A stretch of 42,641 nt of DNA from Geobacteraceae bacterium (GTDB lineage: Bacteria > Desulfobacterota > Desulfuromonadia > Desulfuromonadales > BM103), in assembly GCA_024641085.1 (NCBI GenBank), contig JAHEDT010000025.1:1-42641 (forward strand), written 5' to 3'. Each line of letters starts with the position of its first letter. Positions within the stretch are counted from its first letter, which is position 1. The translations under genes and the position numbers were made by a program. Shown piece after piece: positions 16,088-28,600 of this stretch. A model generated the notes under the pieces. It had not been told where the DNA came from and did not search any database. It saw only the letters and a program-made list of their open reading frames with translations.

Positions 16088-16315
16088 CAGCTCTACCCCA
16101 AGCCCTCCCATCCGCTTGCAGCGACGCTAATCATTATCGAGGGGATTCCGGTGCTCCAGACCGTTTTGTTGCCGCCCTCTGCAGTGAAACACCTTCCCCG
16201 ACGACCACGCCCTCATCTTGGCCAACACCTGATCTACCAACTTAGATCATCTTCTGGGCCGGAGATGGGGGTTTTTGTCGAAGCGTTGAAGTTTCTGTAA
16301 TTCCTTGGAAATATC
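16088..16315 (+). other. Intergenic stretch before the giant-gene promoter
   Basis: No gene seen. CATCTTC (16248-16254) and GGAGATG (16261-16267) can form a seven-pair hairpin (one wobble) followed by GGGG and five T, a possible weak terminator for the methyltransferase gene. The rest is unremarkable. Confidence 0.35.
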
Positions 16316-16343
16316 TTGACATGCCTATATCGAGACATATATT
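16316..16343 (+). promoter_or_regulatory. Sigma70 promoter of the giant autotransporter gene
   Basis: TTGACA (16316-16321), 16-base spacer, TATATT (16338-16343). The predicted start near 16350 lies about 16 bases before riboswitch B, so the aptamer would be the first structure of the message. The leader before the start codon is then about 350 bases. Confidence 0.7.
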
Positions 16344-16365
16344 TTGAATTATTAATTAAACTCTC

Positions 16366-16507
16366 TAATTAATGGCCAAACCTCGGGCGACCGGGGGGCG
16401 GAAAGCCAGCGGGACTGGGTGTTATGTAAGTATTGATGGGCCTTTTTTATCGGTCTGCAGCAATCTAATCTAATCAGTAATCATCAGTCAGCCGGGTTGC
16501 CGATTGT
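16366..16507 (+). ncRNA. GEMM-I cyclic-di-GMP-type riboswitch B with an enlarged stem loop
   Basis: Core elements: GGCCAAACC (16374-16382); a CGG/CCG stem capped by the GNRA tetraloop GCGA (84-93); GGGGCGGAAAGCC (to 16407); CGGGACTG (16410-16417) with its partner CAGTC (16485-16489); and GCCGGGTTGCCGATTG (16491-16506). TAAT before the core pairs with ATTG after it (stem P1). Relative to aptamer A the base pair next to the ligand site is flipped (G14037-C14062 in A, C16376-G16401 in B), a compensatory change. The position equivalent to Vc2 G20 is G (16375), so c-di-GMP is the likely ligand. The 67 bases 16418-16484 are an unusual insertion in the second stem. Confidence 0.8.
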
Positions 16508-16542
16508 CTCCAACGTATGGAGGCGCGTGCAACCCGGTTTTT
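16492..16542 (+). terminator. Riboswitch B expression-platform terminator
   Basis: CCGGGTTGC (16492-16500) pairs perfectly with GCAACCCGG (16529-16537), followed by TTTTT; CTCC/GGAG forms an inner stem. The 5' arm is the 3' strand of the aptamer itself. Ligand binding would therefore sequester it and prevent termination: an ON switch by this reading, opposite to riboswitch A. Confidence 0.8.
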
Positions 16543-16698
16543 AATTTTCAGGGTGCTGATGGTCCTGCGATAAACTATGACCCTAAAAATAAATCTTTAC
16601 GGAGATCCAGACCGGTAAAGAGTTCGGAAGTGTCGGTTGCGGTGACCAGGTGATTAGGTTTCCGATATGATAAATATGTTCATTGGGAGGCAATGGCC

Positions 16699-19600
16699 AT
16701 GAAATCAAAACGAGCATCAGGTTTTGTTCTTGCGACGATGTTATGTCTGGTGATTCTGGAGAACTCTGCACATGCTGCGCCACCAAGCATAAATTCGCAG
16801 ATTGGCGATACGGTCATAAACCCTCTCATAGAACCGTCAGATCCACCTACTGATCCCCCTAATAATGAAGCTTTTGTAACCGGCTTGAATTTGGAAGATA
16901 ATTTTCCCGACACTAGTGTTCTGCCTTACCCCCAGTTTGTTTTTACAAATCAATCTATACCTGAAACAGAGGGAGAAACATTTGAGTATTCGTTTATGGT
17001 TAGGGATGTCGGGGATGTCCTCTATCAATATTTTGACGGTAAATTATATACTAGCGAAATATTATCCATTACCTCGGATCCAGCCAAACCATATGAAAGT
17101 CCTATATTTACAGTAACTGATAGCGGCTTAACCGGTTTCAGCCTTGTAAATCAAGAGATCAAGGCTTGGGATACATATAGTGAATGGTTAAAGGTTTTTG
17201 CTCCCTGGGCTGGAGGTGATGGTGCTGAGCTAGATCCAGTGATTTCAGGTGGGGTAGATGGTGTTAGCTATGTGAAGTATGGCGCTCCGGGGGCTGGCGG
17301 AAGCACTGGTTTTTTACTGATTCCTGCAGGTTCAGGCAAGCCAGGTAAGCCAGGTCCAGATATCGTATTTGATACAAATATTCTTCCTCTGGACGCGAAT
17401 CCGCAACCATTTCCAAAGTCTATCACTGCAACGAATAAAGTTGGATTAAAGGTCGGTAGTGTTGGCGGAAACGGCGGAAACGGAGGTTCTGTTTATCTGT
17501 CTCCGTTCAGTGGAGCGAAGGGTGGAAACGCCGGCAAAGGAGGAGATGTGACTGTCATTGTTCAGGCAGATGTTGAGCAAATTGCGACAACGTCTGAATC
17601 TGAAAAGGGTCTGCACGGAATCTTTGCCTTTAGTCGAAGCGGTGCGGGAGGCAAGGGAGGTTCCGGATATGCTGCGGTTGGAGGTGGATCTGGTGGAGGC
17701 TCCCCAAATGGAGGAGACGTAACTATTAAGAACAGTGCGTTACTTGTTAGTACTGATAGTGAATATGGCTATGGCATTTACGCCCTCAGTGTCAGCGGTC
17801 AGGGAGGTAGTGGCGGAGATCAATATGGCATTGCAGGTTATTCAGGCAGCGGAGCTGCTCCAGCAAATGGCGGTGATGTAAAAATCGAAAACTACGGCCA
17901 AGTTGTTACAAGAAAAGAATATAGCTATGGAATTCTTGCGCAGAGCATTGGTGGCGGGGGAGGCTCATCCGGTAGTACAGGAAACCTCATTTACTCAGAC
18001 ACTGCTAATGGTCAGGCTGGTGGTGATGGAGGGAAAGCTTCGGTAATCAATGCTGGCAGAGTTTCAACTCAAGCGGACTATTCACAGGGAATTGCAGCAC
18101 AAAGCATTGGTGGGGGCGGAGGTAATTCGGGCAGTTCGTGGGGCCTGGTTGCCATTGGAGGAACTGCAGACAACGGGGGCCGGGGTGATACCGTTTCGGT
18201 GGAAAATACTTTAACAGGATCAGTGCAAACTCGCGGGAAAGGTTCGATCGGGATATTTGCCCAGTCCGTGGGCGGCAGCGGCGGCAGGGGCGGTGATGCC
18301 ACCGGACTTGCAGCCATTGGTGGCAACGGAGCCGTAGGTGGTGGAGGTGGGAGAGTTGATGTAACAAATGCCGGCGAGATCAAAACATTTGGTGATACAT
18401 CACGGGGCATTTTTGCCGAAAGCGTCGGCGGTGGCGGCGGCAGCGGTGGCAGTTCGGTCGGGATGGTGGCCGTTGGCGGGACTGGTGCAGGTGGCGGTGA
18501 CGGGAATAATGTTTCTGTAGTGAATAGTGGAACAATCACAACTGCCGGAGATTACTCAGAAGGCATCTATGCTCAATCCGTAGGCGGCGGCGGCGGTGAC
18601 GGAGGAACGTCCACGGCGGTCGGTGCATTTTTAGCTGTTGCTGTTGGCGGTGATGGAGCCACCGGTGGAAAAGGTGGCGAAGTTGACATTATCCTGGGGG
18701 GAGAATCTCCATCAATTATAAAAACAGGTGCTGACGAAGATGGGGGCTATAAATCGGTTGGTGTTTTCGCCCAGTCCGTTGGCGGCGGTGGTGGCAGCGG
18801 TGGTGGTGCGTTATCCGTGTCAGCCGGTCTCTTCGGATCGGTCTCCGTTTCTCTTGGCGGCAAAGGGGCTAAGGGTGGAGATGGGGGCCTCGTCAACTTG
18901 ACCACTCCTGAGAATTCCCAAAATACCATAGTAAGCACCAAAGGCAACGATTCGACAGGGGTTTACCTCCAGAGCGTCGGAGGTGGCGGCGGTGATGGTG
19001 GTTACGCCTACTCTTTTGCTGCTGCCGCAGGGCCGGTTTCCGGAACGGTGAACGTTGGTATCGGCGGCAGGGGCGGCAAAGGCGGCGAAGGTGGAGTCGT
19101 CACTGTTGGGAGCGGTTTTGCTGCGGATCCAACGATTGATGATGTCCCAATTTCCCCGACCAGCGGTTTTAGAGGAGCGATTTATACCGATGGGGAACGA
19201 TCCACGGGGCTGTTTGCCCAGAGCGTCGGGGGCGGTGGCGGCAATGGGGGCCTTGCCATCTCGGCAGGCATCTCGGCGTCCGCCGGCGGCTCGCTAGGTG
19301 TTAGCGTGGGCCTGGGCGGCGACGGCGGCGCCGCTGGGAATGGTGGTGTGGTCAAGGTTGCTACGGAAGGTGATATAACGACGAACCAAGCCCAGTCCAC
19401 GGCTCTGCTGGTCCAATCGGTCGGTGGTGGTGGAGGCAATGGCGGTGGAACCGTTACGGCTGGTGTGTCGGCATCGGGAGGAGCTGCCGCGACCATCAAT
19501 GTCGGTGGTGGGGGTGAGGGCGCTGCGGGCGGCGATGGTGGAGAAGTCACTTTGGTTACGGGGGATGGCAATATTCTCACTAAGGGTATCCGTGCGCCCG

Positions 19601-22600
19601 ATCCGGAATTAGATCCTGACCTCGATGCAGAACTGCTGTCCCGAATTACTGGTGGCCAGTCTCCGGGGATCATCGTGCAGTCGATTGGTGGCGGAGGTGG
19701 TAATGGCGGTTATGCGGTCGCTGCAGGTATTGCTGGTGCAGGGGGGGCTGCCGGAGCGGTAACCGTGAGCCTCGGCGGTGGCGGGGGGTCGGGTGGTGAC
19801 GGCGGGAAAGTCTTTGCACAGTTGGCATCGAATGTCACAACGGAAGGCGATAGTTCCGCTGCCATCCTTGTTCAGTCGGTTGGCGGCGGTGGCGGCAACG
19901 GCGGTTTTAGTGTCAGTGCCGCGGGTGCCGGGGCCGGAGGTGGAGCAGGGGCTATTGCCGTTGGCCTTGGTGGTTCCGGCGCCGAAGGTGGTGTCGGCGG
20001 TGAGGTTATTGCTACATCTTCAGGCGAAATTATCACCAAAGGCACCCAATCTACAGGTTTCACTGCCCAGTCCATTGGTGGTGGTGGTGGTAATGGCGGT
20101 TTCAATGTGTCGGGTGGGCTGTCTGGCGCGGGCACCGGCAGTGGCGCGATCAGTGTCGGACTCGGCGGCGATGGCGGAGCGGGCAACGATGCGGGCAACG
20201 TGATCGCTGAAACCACAGGGAAAATTATGACCTTTGGTGCGCAGTCAACCGGTGTGCTTGCACAGTCTGTCGGTGGCGGTGGTGGTAACGGCGGATACAA
20301 TATCTCAGCCGCCGGTTCAGCTGCCGGAACGGGTAGCGGTGCAGTTTCGGTGGGGCTCGGCGGCAGCGGTAAGGGAGGCGGCAATGGCGGTGACGTTGAT
20401 CTAACCGTCAGTGAAACAGTATACACCGAAAGAGAGCAATCTGTTGCGGTCATCGCGCAATCCATCGGCGGTGGCGGCGGCAATGGCGGCTACAACATTT
20501 CCGCGGTGGCTTCAGGCGCCGGTACCGGAAGTGGCACGGTCGGTGTCGGGCTCGGTGGCTCCGGTGCGGGCGGCGGCGATGGGGGAGAGGTTGTCGTCTC
20601 GACCAGCAGCAACATTTGGACCAAGGGGGTCGGCTCGGGTGGTATTCTGGCGCAATCTGTGGGGGGCGGCGGCGGCAACGGCGGCTTTAATGTCACGGTA
20701 TCGGGCTCGGGGGCAGGAACGGGCAGCGGTGCGGTGGGTGTCGGCCTCGGTGGCAGCGGCGAAGGTGGCGGCAATGCTTCGACGGTTGATCTGACGGTTG
20801 AGAACAATGTCACGACCACGCTCAGGGACTCTTCCGGGATCGTTGCACAATCGATCGGTGGTGGCGGCGGCAGCGGTGGGTTCAATGTCACCGTCGCGGG
20901 TTCCGGTGCGGGCACGGGCAGCGGCGCGGTGAGTGTTGGCCTTGGAGGAAGCGCGGGTACGGGTGGTTTTGCCCGTGCAGTCACTTCAAAAGTTACGGGC
21001 AATATTGTAACCGGCGGTGATGACTCAACCGGTCTGCTGGTGCAGTCGGTCGGAGGTGGTGGTGGAAATGGCGGTTTCTCCGTGAGCGCGGCAATCTCTG
21101 GTGCCGGCACGGGAAGCGCCAGTGCCGCGGTCGGCCTGGGTGGCTCGGGTGGCTCTGGCGGGATTTCCGGTACGGTGGAATCAACGCTGACTGGAGATGT
21201 GAGAACTGCTGGTAAAAATGCCACCGCGGTGATTGCACAATCGATCGGCGGGGGTGGCGGCAAAGGTGGCATGTCGGTTGCCGGTGCGATTTCCGGTGCC
21301 AAAACAGGCAGTGCTGCGGCCTCTGTGAGCGTCGGCGGCTCCGGCGGCGGTGGCGGTGACTCGAATACGGTGGAGAATACGGTGACGGGGCATATCGTCA
21401 CGGCAGAGTCCGGGTCCGGAGGGATTCTGGCGCAAAGCGTCGGCGGTGGCGGTGGCGAAGGCGGCATTTCTGTCAGCGGCACAATCTCAGTGGCCAGTAC
21501 CGGAACCGGTGCCGTGAGTGTCGGGATCGGCGGCTCCGGAGGTGACGGTGGCGATTCGATGAAGGTTACGAATGCGGTAACCGGGACCGTGTTCACGTCG
21601 GGCCCCGATGCTTCCGGTATCGTCGCGCAATCCCTTGGTGGTGGCGGTGGCAACGGCGGCATCAATGTCACGGGCACGATTAGCGCCGCCAAAACCGGAG
21701 CGGGTGCCATAGGCGTCGGCATCGGTGGTTCAGGCGGTGGCGGCGGCGACTCAGGCGAGGTGGACAATACTGTCGAAGGCTACGTGCAGACGACAGGCGA
21801 CAATTCAGCAGGAATCTTCGCCCAATCCCTTGGCGGCGGCGGTGGCAATGGCGGCCTGAATGTGACCGGCATGATTACCGCGGCGAAAACGGGTAGCGGT
21901 GGCCTCGCGGTAGGCATAGGTGGTTTCGGTGGCGATGGTGGTGATGCCGGAAAAGTGACGAACAAGGTGACCGGCGGCACGGTGACGACCGGCAACAATG
22001 CCGATGGCATCGTGGCGCAAAGTCTTGGTGGCGGTGGCGGCAATGGAGCGATCAACGTAACGGCTTCGGTGAACCTTTCAAAGGATAACGGAGGTACCCT
22101 TGGTGTTGGAATCGGCGGTTTCGGAGGTGATGGCGGCAATGCGGGTGATGTCATCAGCACAGTGATCACCACCGAGGAATATCAACAGATCGGTACGACC
22201 GGAGACGATTCTTCCGCAGTGATTGCCCAGTCCATCGGTGGCGGAGGTGGCAACGGCGGCTTGAATATAACCGGGACTGTGAATGCTTCCGGTAAAAACG
22301 GCGCCGCCATCGGCGTGGGGGTCGGTGGTTTTGGCGGCGGTGCAGGGGATGCCGGTGATGTGACGCTCGGTGTGACCGGCACGGTCGTTACCGAGGGCAA
22401 CAATTCCCATGGCCTGATTGCTCAGTCGATAGGTGGCGGCGGCGGGAATGGCGGGACCAATGTCACGGGCTCCCTGGCCATAGTAAAACCGGCTTCGGGT
22501 TCTTCTGGGACGACCGTCGCGGCATCGATCGGGGTCGGTGGCTTCGGTGGCGGTGGCGGTCAGGCCGGCGATGTGGACCTGACTTATGCCGGAACGATCG

Positions 22601-25600
22601 TTGCCCAGCCTCGGATTCTGGTCCCGGAAACAGTTGACCCGGTTTCCGGCGCGACTGTGCCCGTGCATTATGAGTTCAAGGAGGGCAGCGGCTCCTACGG
22701 GATTCTTGCGCAGTCCCTCGGCGGTGGTGGCGGTAACGGCGGCGTCAATGTCAGCGCAGGCATTTCGTATGCGGCGGGCGAGAGTGACGGTCATGCTCTG
22801 CTCGTCGGCGTGGGTGGCTTCGGCGGGAGCGGTGGCGATGCGGGTGATGTCAGTGTCACCGTAACCGGTGGTGAGAGTATTTCTGCCTACGGCAACGGTC
22901 ATTCCGCCATCATGGCGCAAAGCACTGGCGGCGGGGGCGGTAATGGCGCCCTGAACGTCAGCGGCGGCATCGTGTCCGATTCGCCCCTTATCGTTGGTGT
23001 CGGGGGAATGGGCGGCAACGGCGGCACCGCCGGCGATGTCAGCGTTGCTGCGGCGACCGATGTCTATGCCATTGCGGAAACCGATGACGACGAACACTCG
23101 GCCGGGATCATGGCCCAGAGCCTCGGTGGCGGCGGCGGCAACGGCGGTGTGAATATCAGCGGCGGCCTGTCGATTGATAAAGGCAAGTCACCTTCGATTA
23201 CGGTCGGGGTCGGCGGATTCGGCGGTTCGGGCGCGGTCAGTGGGGATGTGGAACTGGTCCACGACGGTAACGCCATCACGACCGGTGGCTGGACCCACGG
23301 TCTTTTTGCCCAAAGCATCGCCGGCGGCGGTGGCAACGGCGGGCTCAACGTGAGTGGCCAGTTTAACTGGGCCGACTCGGAGGATTCCGGCGGGGCCAAA
23401 GACCTGAGTATCGTCGCCGGGATTGGCGGTCACGGTGGTCAAGGAGCCGATGCAGGTGATGTCGGCGTCATTTCTACCGGCACCATCAGCACCAGCGGCG
23501 CTTACTCCCGTGGCATCTACGCTCAGAGCGTCGGCGGTGGCGGCGGCACTGGCGGCATGAACGTGACCGGGGTCTTTGCCAAGAACAGTTCTCCCATCAG
23601 CATGGGGATCGGTGGCTTCGGCTCAGGCGGCGGCAACGCCGGTACGGTTCAAGTCAACCGCGGCAGTGTCGACCTTGCTGCCGGAAAGATCACGACTGAC
23701 GGAGTCGGCGCAATCGGCATCGAAGCCTCCAGCATCGGCGGCGGCGGTGGTGACGCCGGGATGAACTTTGTCGTCGGCATCAGCCTGGCCAAGGACAGCA
23801 ATAATGATGGTGGCGATACCGGCGGCGACACTGGTACGACCAGGGAACATCCCAAGCATACCGGGGTGGATGAGAGTGTCTTTACCAATTTCGACAAGGT
23901 TCTCGACGAGCTCGAAGGGCGGTCCCCTAAAGATCCGCAGGACGAAAAAGATGCCAGCAAGGACTCTCCTTTCGCGGCACAAATAGCCATCGGTGGTTCC
24001 GCGGGTGATGCCGGGCACGGTAACACGGCGAGCGTTGACAATCATGGCGATGTTGAAACCCGTGGCAACGACAGCCACGGCATTCTCGCCCAGTCCATCG
24101 GCGGCGGCGGTGGCAATGCCAGCGTGAACCTGGCGGTCACCTATCAAGGCAAAAGCGATGACAGCAAGGGCTTCAATTTCACCCTTGGTGGCGCGACCGG
24201 TGACGGCGGCAATGGTGCCAAGGTCGAGCTCGATAGCGACGGCATCGTCGTGACCGGAGGTGACGATGCCTACGGCCTCTTTGCGCAAAGCGTCGGCGGT
24301 GGCGGCGGTAATGTCGGCTATGATTTCAGCACCATGCAAACCAAAGGCGGCAAGATCGGCATCAACCTTGGCCGCCAGGGTGGCACCGGCGGATTCGGTG
24401 ACGATGTCACATTAACCAGCAAAGGCGCCGTCAGTACCCTCGGCGCCCGCTCGTATGGCATCCTGGCACAGAGCGTCGGCAATGGCGGTGGCAACAGTTC
24501 CTCCACCACGATCAGCGGCGAGCTCGCTGCTAACGAAGAAGATGGCACTCCCAACCGGGCGGCCAGTATCACGATCGGCCTCGAAGGCGGCGAGGGCGGC
24601 AGTGCCGGTGATGTCGATGTCGATGTCGCAGGGACGGTGACCACCATAGGTGAGGGTGCACATGCAGTCTTCGCCCAAAGCGTCGGCGGCGGCGGCGGTA
24701 ATGCCGGCGATGCCAAAAGCAAGGCGTCTACCCTGGCGGTTTCAATCGGCGCCAGTGGCGGCATTGGCGGTACCGGTGGCAAGGTGGAGGTGACCAGCAG
24801 CGCAGGAATATTCACCCGGGGTCAGGATGCCCTTGGTATTTTGGCTCAGTCGATCGGTGGCGGTGGCGGCACCGGCAGCACGACCGAATCGAAGGCAGAA
24901 GATTTTGCCATCGCTATCGGCGGTTCCGGTGGCGAGGGTGCCGTCAGCGACACGGTGGCGGTGATAAATCGCGGCACCATAATCACTGAAGGGGCTGGCT
25001 CGTATGGTGTCCTGGCGCAGAGCATCGCAGGTGGTGGCGGCAATGCCAAAGCGACCAAAAGCACCCTCGAGAAAAAGAAACCCAAGGAGAATACAACCGG
25101 CGATAGCAGCACGGCCCCGACTGACTCGGCCGATGGCGACAAAGAAGAGTCCAACTCCGCCGTTCAGGTTTCGATTGCCATCGGTGGCACAGGAGGGACC
25201 GGTGCGGCAAGTGGCGATGTCACGGTGGAAAACTTCGGTGGCATCGGCACCAGTGGCGACCAGGCTATCGGGATCTTCGCTCAGAGTATCGGCGGCGGCG
25301 GCGGGAATGCGGCACAAACCGCCAGCTCTGTGACCTCGGAACTTGGCTCAGGGCTCCTCTTCGGGCTTGGCATCGGAGGCAACGGCGGCACTGGTGGCGC
25401 CGCGGGCGATGTGACCGTGTCCAATCTGGTTGATTCCGGCACCGATCAAGCGGGCCAGATCATAACTCTCGGCAACGAATCCCATGGAATCTTCGCCATG
25501 AGTATTGGCGGCGGCGGCGGAAACGGCAGTAGCGTGACCGCGAAAACCAACGCGAAAAACCAAAATGAGAAGAGTGCGGCAAGTGCTTTCTCCGTCGGCA

Positions 25601-28600
25601 TCGGCGGCTCCGGTGGTACCGGGGGTACCGGTGGTGAGGTGACGGTGACCAACGCCGGCATGATTGCAACCTATGGCACCAAGGCTCACGGCATCGTGGC
25701 GCAAAGCATCGGCGGCGGCGGGGGCAACGGCGGGATGACTATTGCCGGAAACCAGGCCATGGGCAGCCGCGAGGCCGGCAGCAAGGCCGGCAGCTTTGCC
25801 CTTGGCGGAAGCGGCGGCGACGGCAATGCCTCCGGTGATGTCTCCGTGATCAACACGGGCTCCATCGAGGTCTTCGGCGACCAGTCCTACGGTATTTACG
25901 CGCAGTCCGTTGGCGGCGGCGGGGGGGATGGTGCTTTGGCCATCGGCCTTTCTGCCGACATCGCGAGCAATCCGTTGACCAATCTTGCTCCCACCCTGAT
26001 GAACATCGGCATCGGTGGCAGCGGCGGTGACGGTGGCGACAGTGGCAACGTTTTCATCGATCAACAAGGCTCGATCATTGCCCACGGCGACAACGCCTAT
26101 GGCATCTATGCTCAGTCCGTCGGTGGCGGGGGCGGCCGGGTTGGCGCTTCGATTTCCTCCCCGGTCTGGATGGCTGCCGATTTGACGATTTCCGCCCTGG
26201 TGGGCGGTCGTGATGGCAGCGATGGCAATGCTGGCACGGTGACGATTAACACGGTCGGCGATATCACGACGACGGGCTCCAACAGCCAGGCGTACTTCGC
26301 CCAGGCCGTGAATGGCGGCGGTGGTGATCTCCAGCTGTTCCTCGACGTGAGTGACAAGGGCGGCGCCTATGGCGAAGACAGTGTCGACCTTGAGGAAGAA
26401 CTCGGTTTTATCGAACAAATCAAAGCCAAGGTAACCGTGGAGTTAGGGCTGGGCTCAAGTGAAGCCTCTGGTGCGTCCGGCAGCGAGATTCAATCCAGTC
26501 ATCAAGGAGATGTGTTTACCGCAGGCGATCAGTCAGTCGCCTCCAGTACACAATCCGTTGGCGGTGGCGGCGGTAACGCCACTGTTGCCCTGGTGGTCAA
26601 CGACGAGGCGCAGGTTGATCTCGGATTCCTTCTCGGTGCGTCCGAATCGAGCGACAGCAGCGGCGGTGATGTCGACCTGACCAGAGACGGGGATGTCGTC
26701 ACGACCGGCGATCAGTCCCAGGGCGCCGGTGTTCAATCGATCGGTGGTGGTGGGGGCAACCTGAGCGTAAACGTCCGTAAAGTACCTGTACAAGAGGATC
26801 CGGCAGAGGTGATGGCCGCGGTCACTCCTGCCTCTCTCGCACCAATGGTGAGCCCCAGGCCTCAGGATTTGGTGCCTGCTGGCGAAGTCACTGCATCGGT
26901 GATGCTGGGCTCCGATTTAAGCGACAACAACGATGGTGGCGATGTGACCCTTGCCACGACCGGCGACCTGCTTACCTCGGGGACGCTTTCCCCGGGGGTC
27001 GTCATTCAAAGCATCGGCGGGGGGGGCGGCCAGTTGAACCTGACCGGCCTCGACAGCCTGGCCATCAGTATGGGGGCCAGCGGCGGCTCTTCCGGTGATG
27101 GCGGCAATATTGTTGTGGCCAACGATGGGACCGTCTTGACCGAAGGCGAATTGTCTCACGGGATCATGATCCAATCCATCGGCGGCGGTGGTGGTGCGGT
27201 ATTCACCGACTTGGAGGAAAGCGCCATCAACCTTACCCTCAACACGGACAACAGCGGCTCCGGCGGCAGTATTGACCTCTCTCAAACCGGCGATGTGGTC
27301 GTGACTGGAGATCGTTCCATCGCAGTTTTTGCCCAGAGCCTGGGTGGTGGCGGCGGGGCCGTGGATCGCCTGTTTGCCGATACCTCCGGCGGCGCCGGCA
27401 TGGCCGGGTCCGTCAACCTCACACTGGATGGCAACGTCCTGGCCGAAGGGCAGGATGGTGTTGCCGTATTTGCCCAATCCCGCGGGACTGACGGCCAGGG
27501 TGATATCAACATCAGCCTGGCAGAGGATAAGCTGGCCTACGCCGGTGCCAATGGTGTGGGCGTCTGGATGTCAGGTGGTGCCAATAACAGTTTCACCAAT
27601 CGAGGGGTCGTCATGACTGCAGACGGGATTCTGGGTCGGGCTACCATTGGCGAGGAAGGCAATGACCAGATCGATAATCATGGGACCTTCTACGGCCAGT
27701 TCGATCTCGGTTACGGAATGAACAGAGTTGTGAACCATGTGGACAGTCTATTGGTCCCCGGGGCCGTGCTGCGGCTTGGCGCCGCGAACAACCAACTGGT
27801 CAACGACGGCATCATGATCCCCGGTGACATGTTCTATGCACAGCATACGGATCTGACTGGCAGTTTCAGTCAGTCAGCGACCGGCATGACCTATTCTGAA
27901 CTCGATTTCGGCAGCGATATCCTGGATCAGATTTATATGACCGGGACTGCCGATCTGGCTGGCGAGATGGACGTTGCGCTGCTCAACCCGCAGCTCGTTC
28001 CCTCCGGACACTATCAAAAGGATCTCTTCCATGCGGAGCTGGGGCTCACGGATAGCGGGATGTTTTTGACGACTGCGCCCTCCGTGGTCATCAATTACGA
28101 GCTTCTCTACCCCACGGGTCATGCTGCCGTGTTGGATTACAACGTCGACTTCTCTCCAAAGGGTATGAGCAAAAACCTCACGGAGGTCGGAGATTATTTC
28201 AACCGGATTCAATCTGCAGGGAGTTCGCCCGCACTGGCCGATACCGTGATCAAGCTGCTCTACGACCCGACGATGAATGACTACCGCGCATCTCTGTCGC
28301 AACTGTCTCCGGAGTTTTATGGAGAGGATCAGGCCGACTTGATCCACAGCAGCCAGCAGTTCGGGCGAACCATGGCCAATGGCGGCGGATACCGCTTTGG
28401 TGATAAAGACCAGGTGATCTGGCTGCAGTTTGACAGGGAGAACAATACCCACAGTGACTCCGGTGATTACAAATCGGTCGATCATGACGCCGACAGGTAT
28501 ACCCTGGGTTTCGACAAGCGCCTGGATAGCCGGTGGGCGCTCGGGCTGAGCGTTGCCTATGAGGATACCGAGTCCGATGGCTATGGTGGTCGCTGGAGTT

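Noticed and set aside
20490-21767. Long antisense open frame of 425 codons rich in Pro, and many similar frames on the minus strand between 18 and 27 kb
   Set aside because: They are the mirror of the GGN glycine codons of the giant gene (read as Pro/Ser/Ala). They have no start signals, no domains and break wherever the repeats are less regular.
17611-27490. CRISPR-like regular spacing of similar 20-40 base units
   Set aside because: The units are in frame, vary at third codon positions and encode a continuous protein; there are no unique spacers or cas genes.
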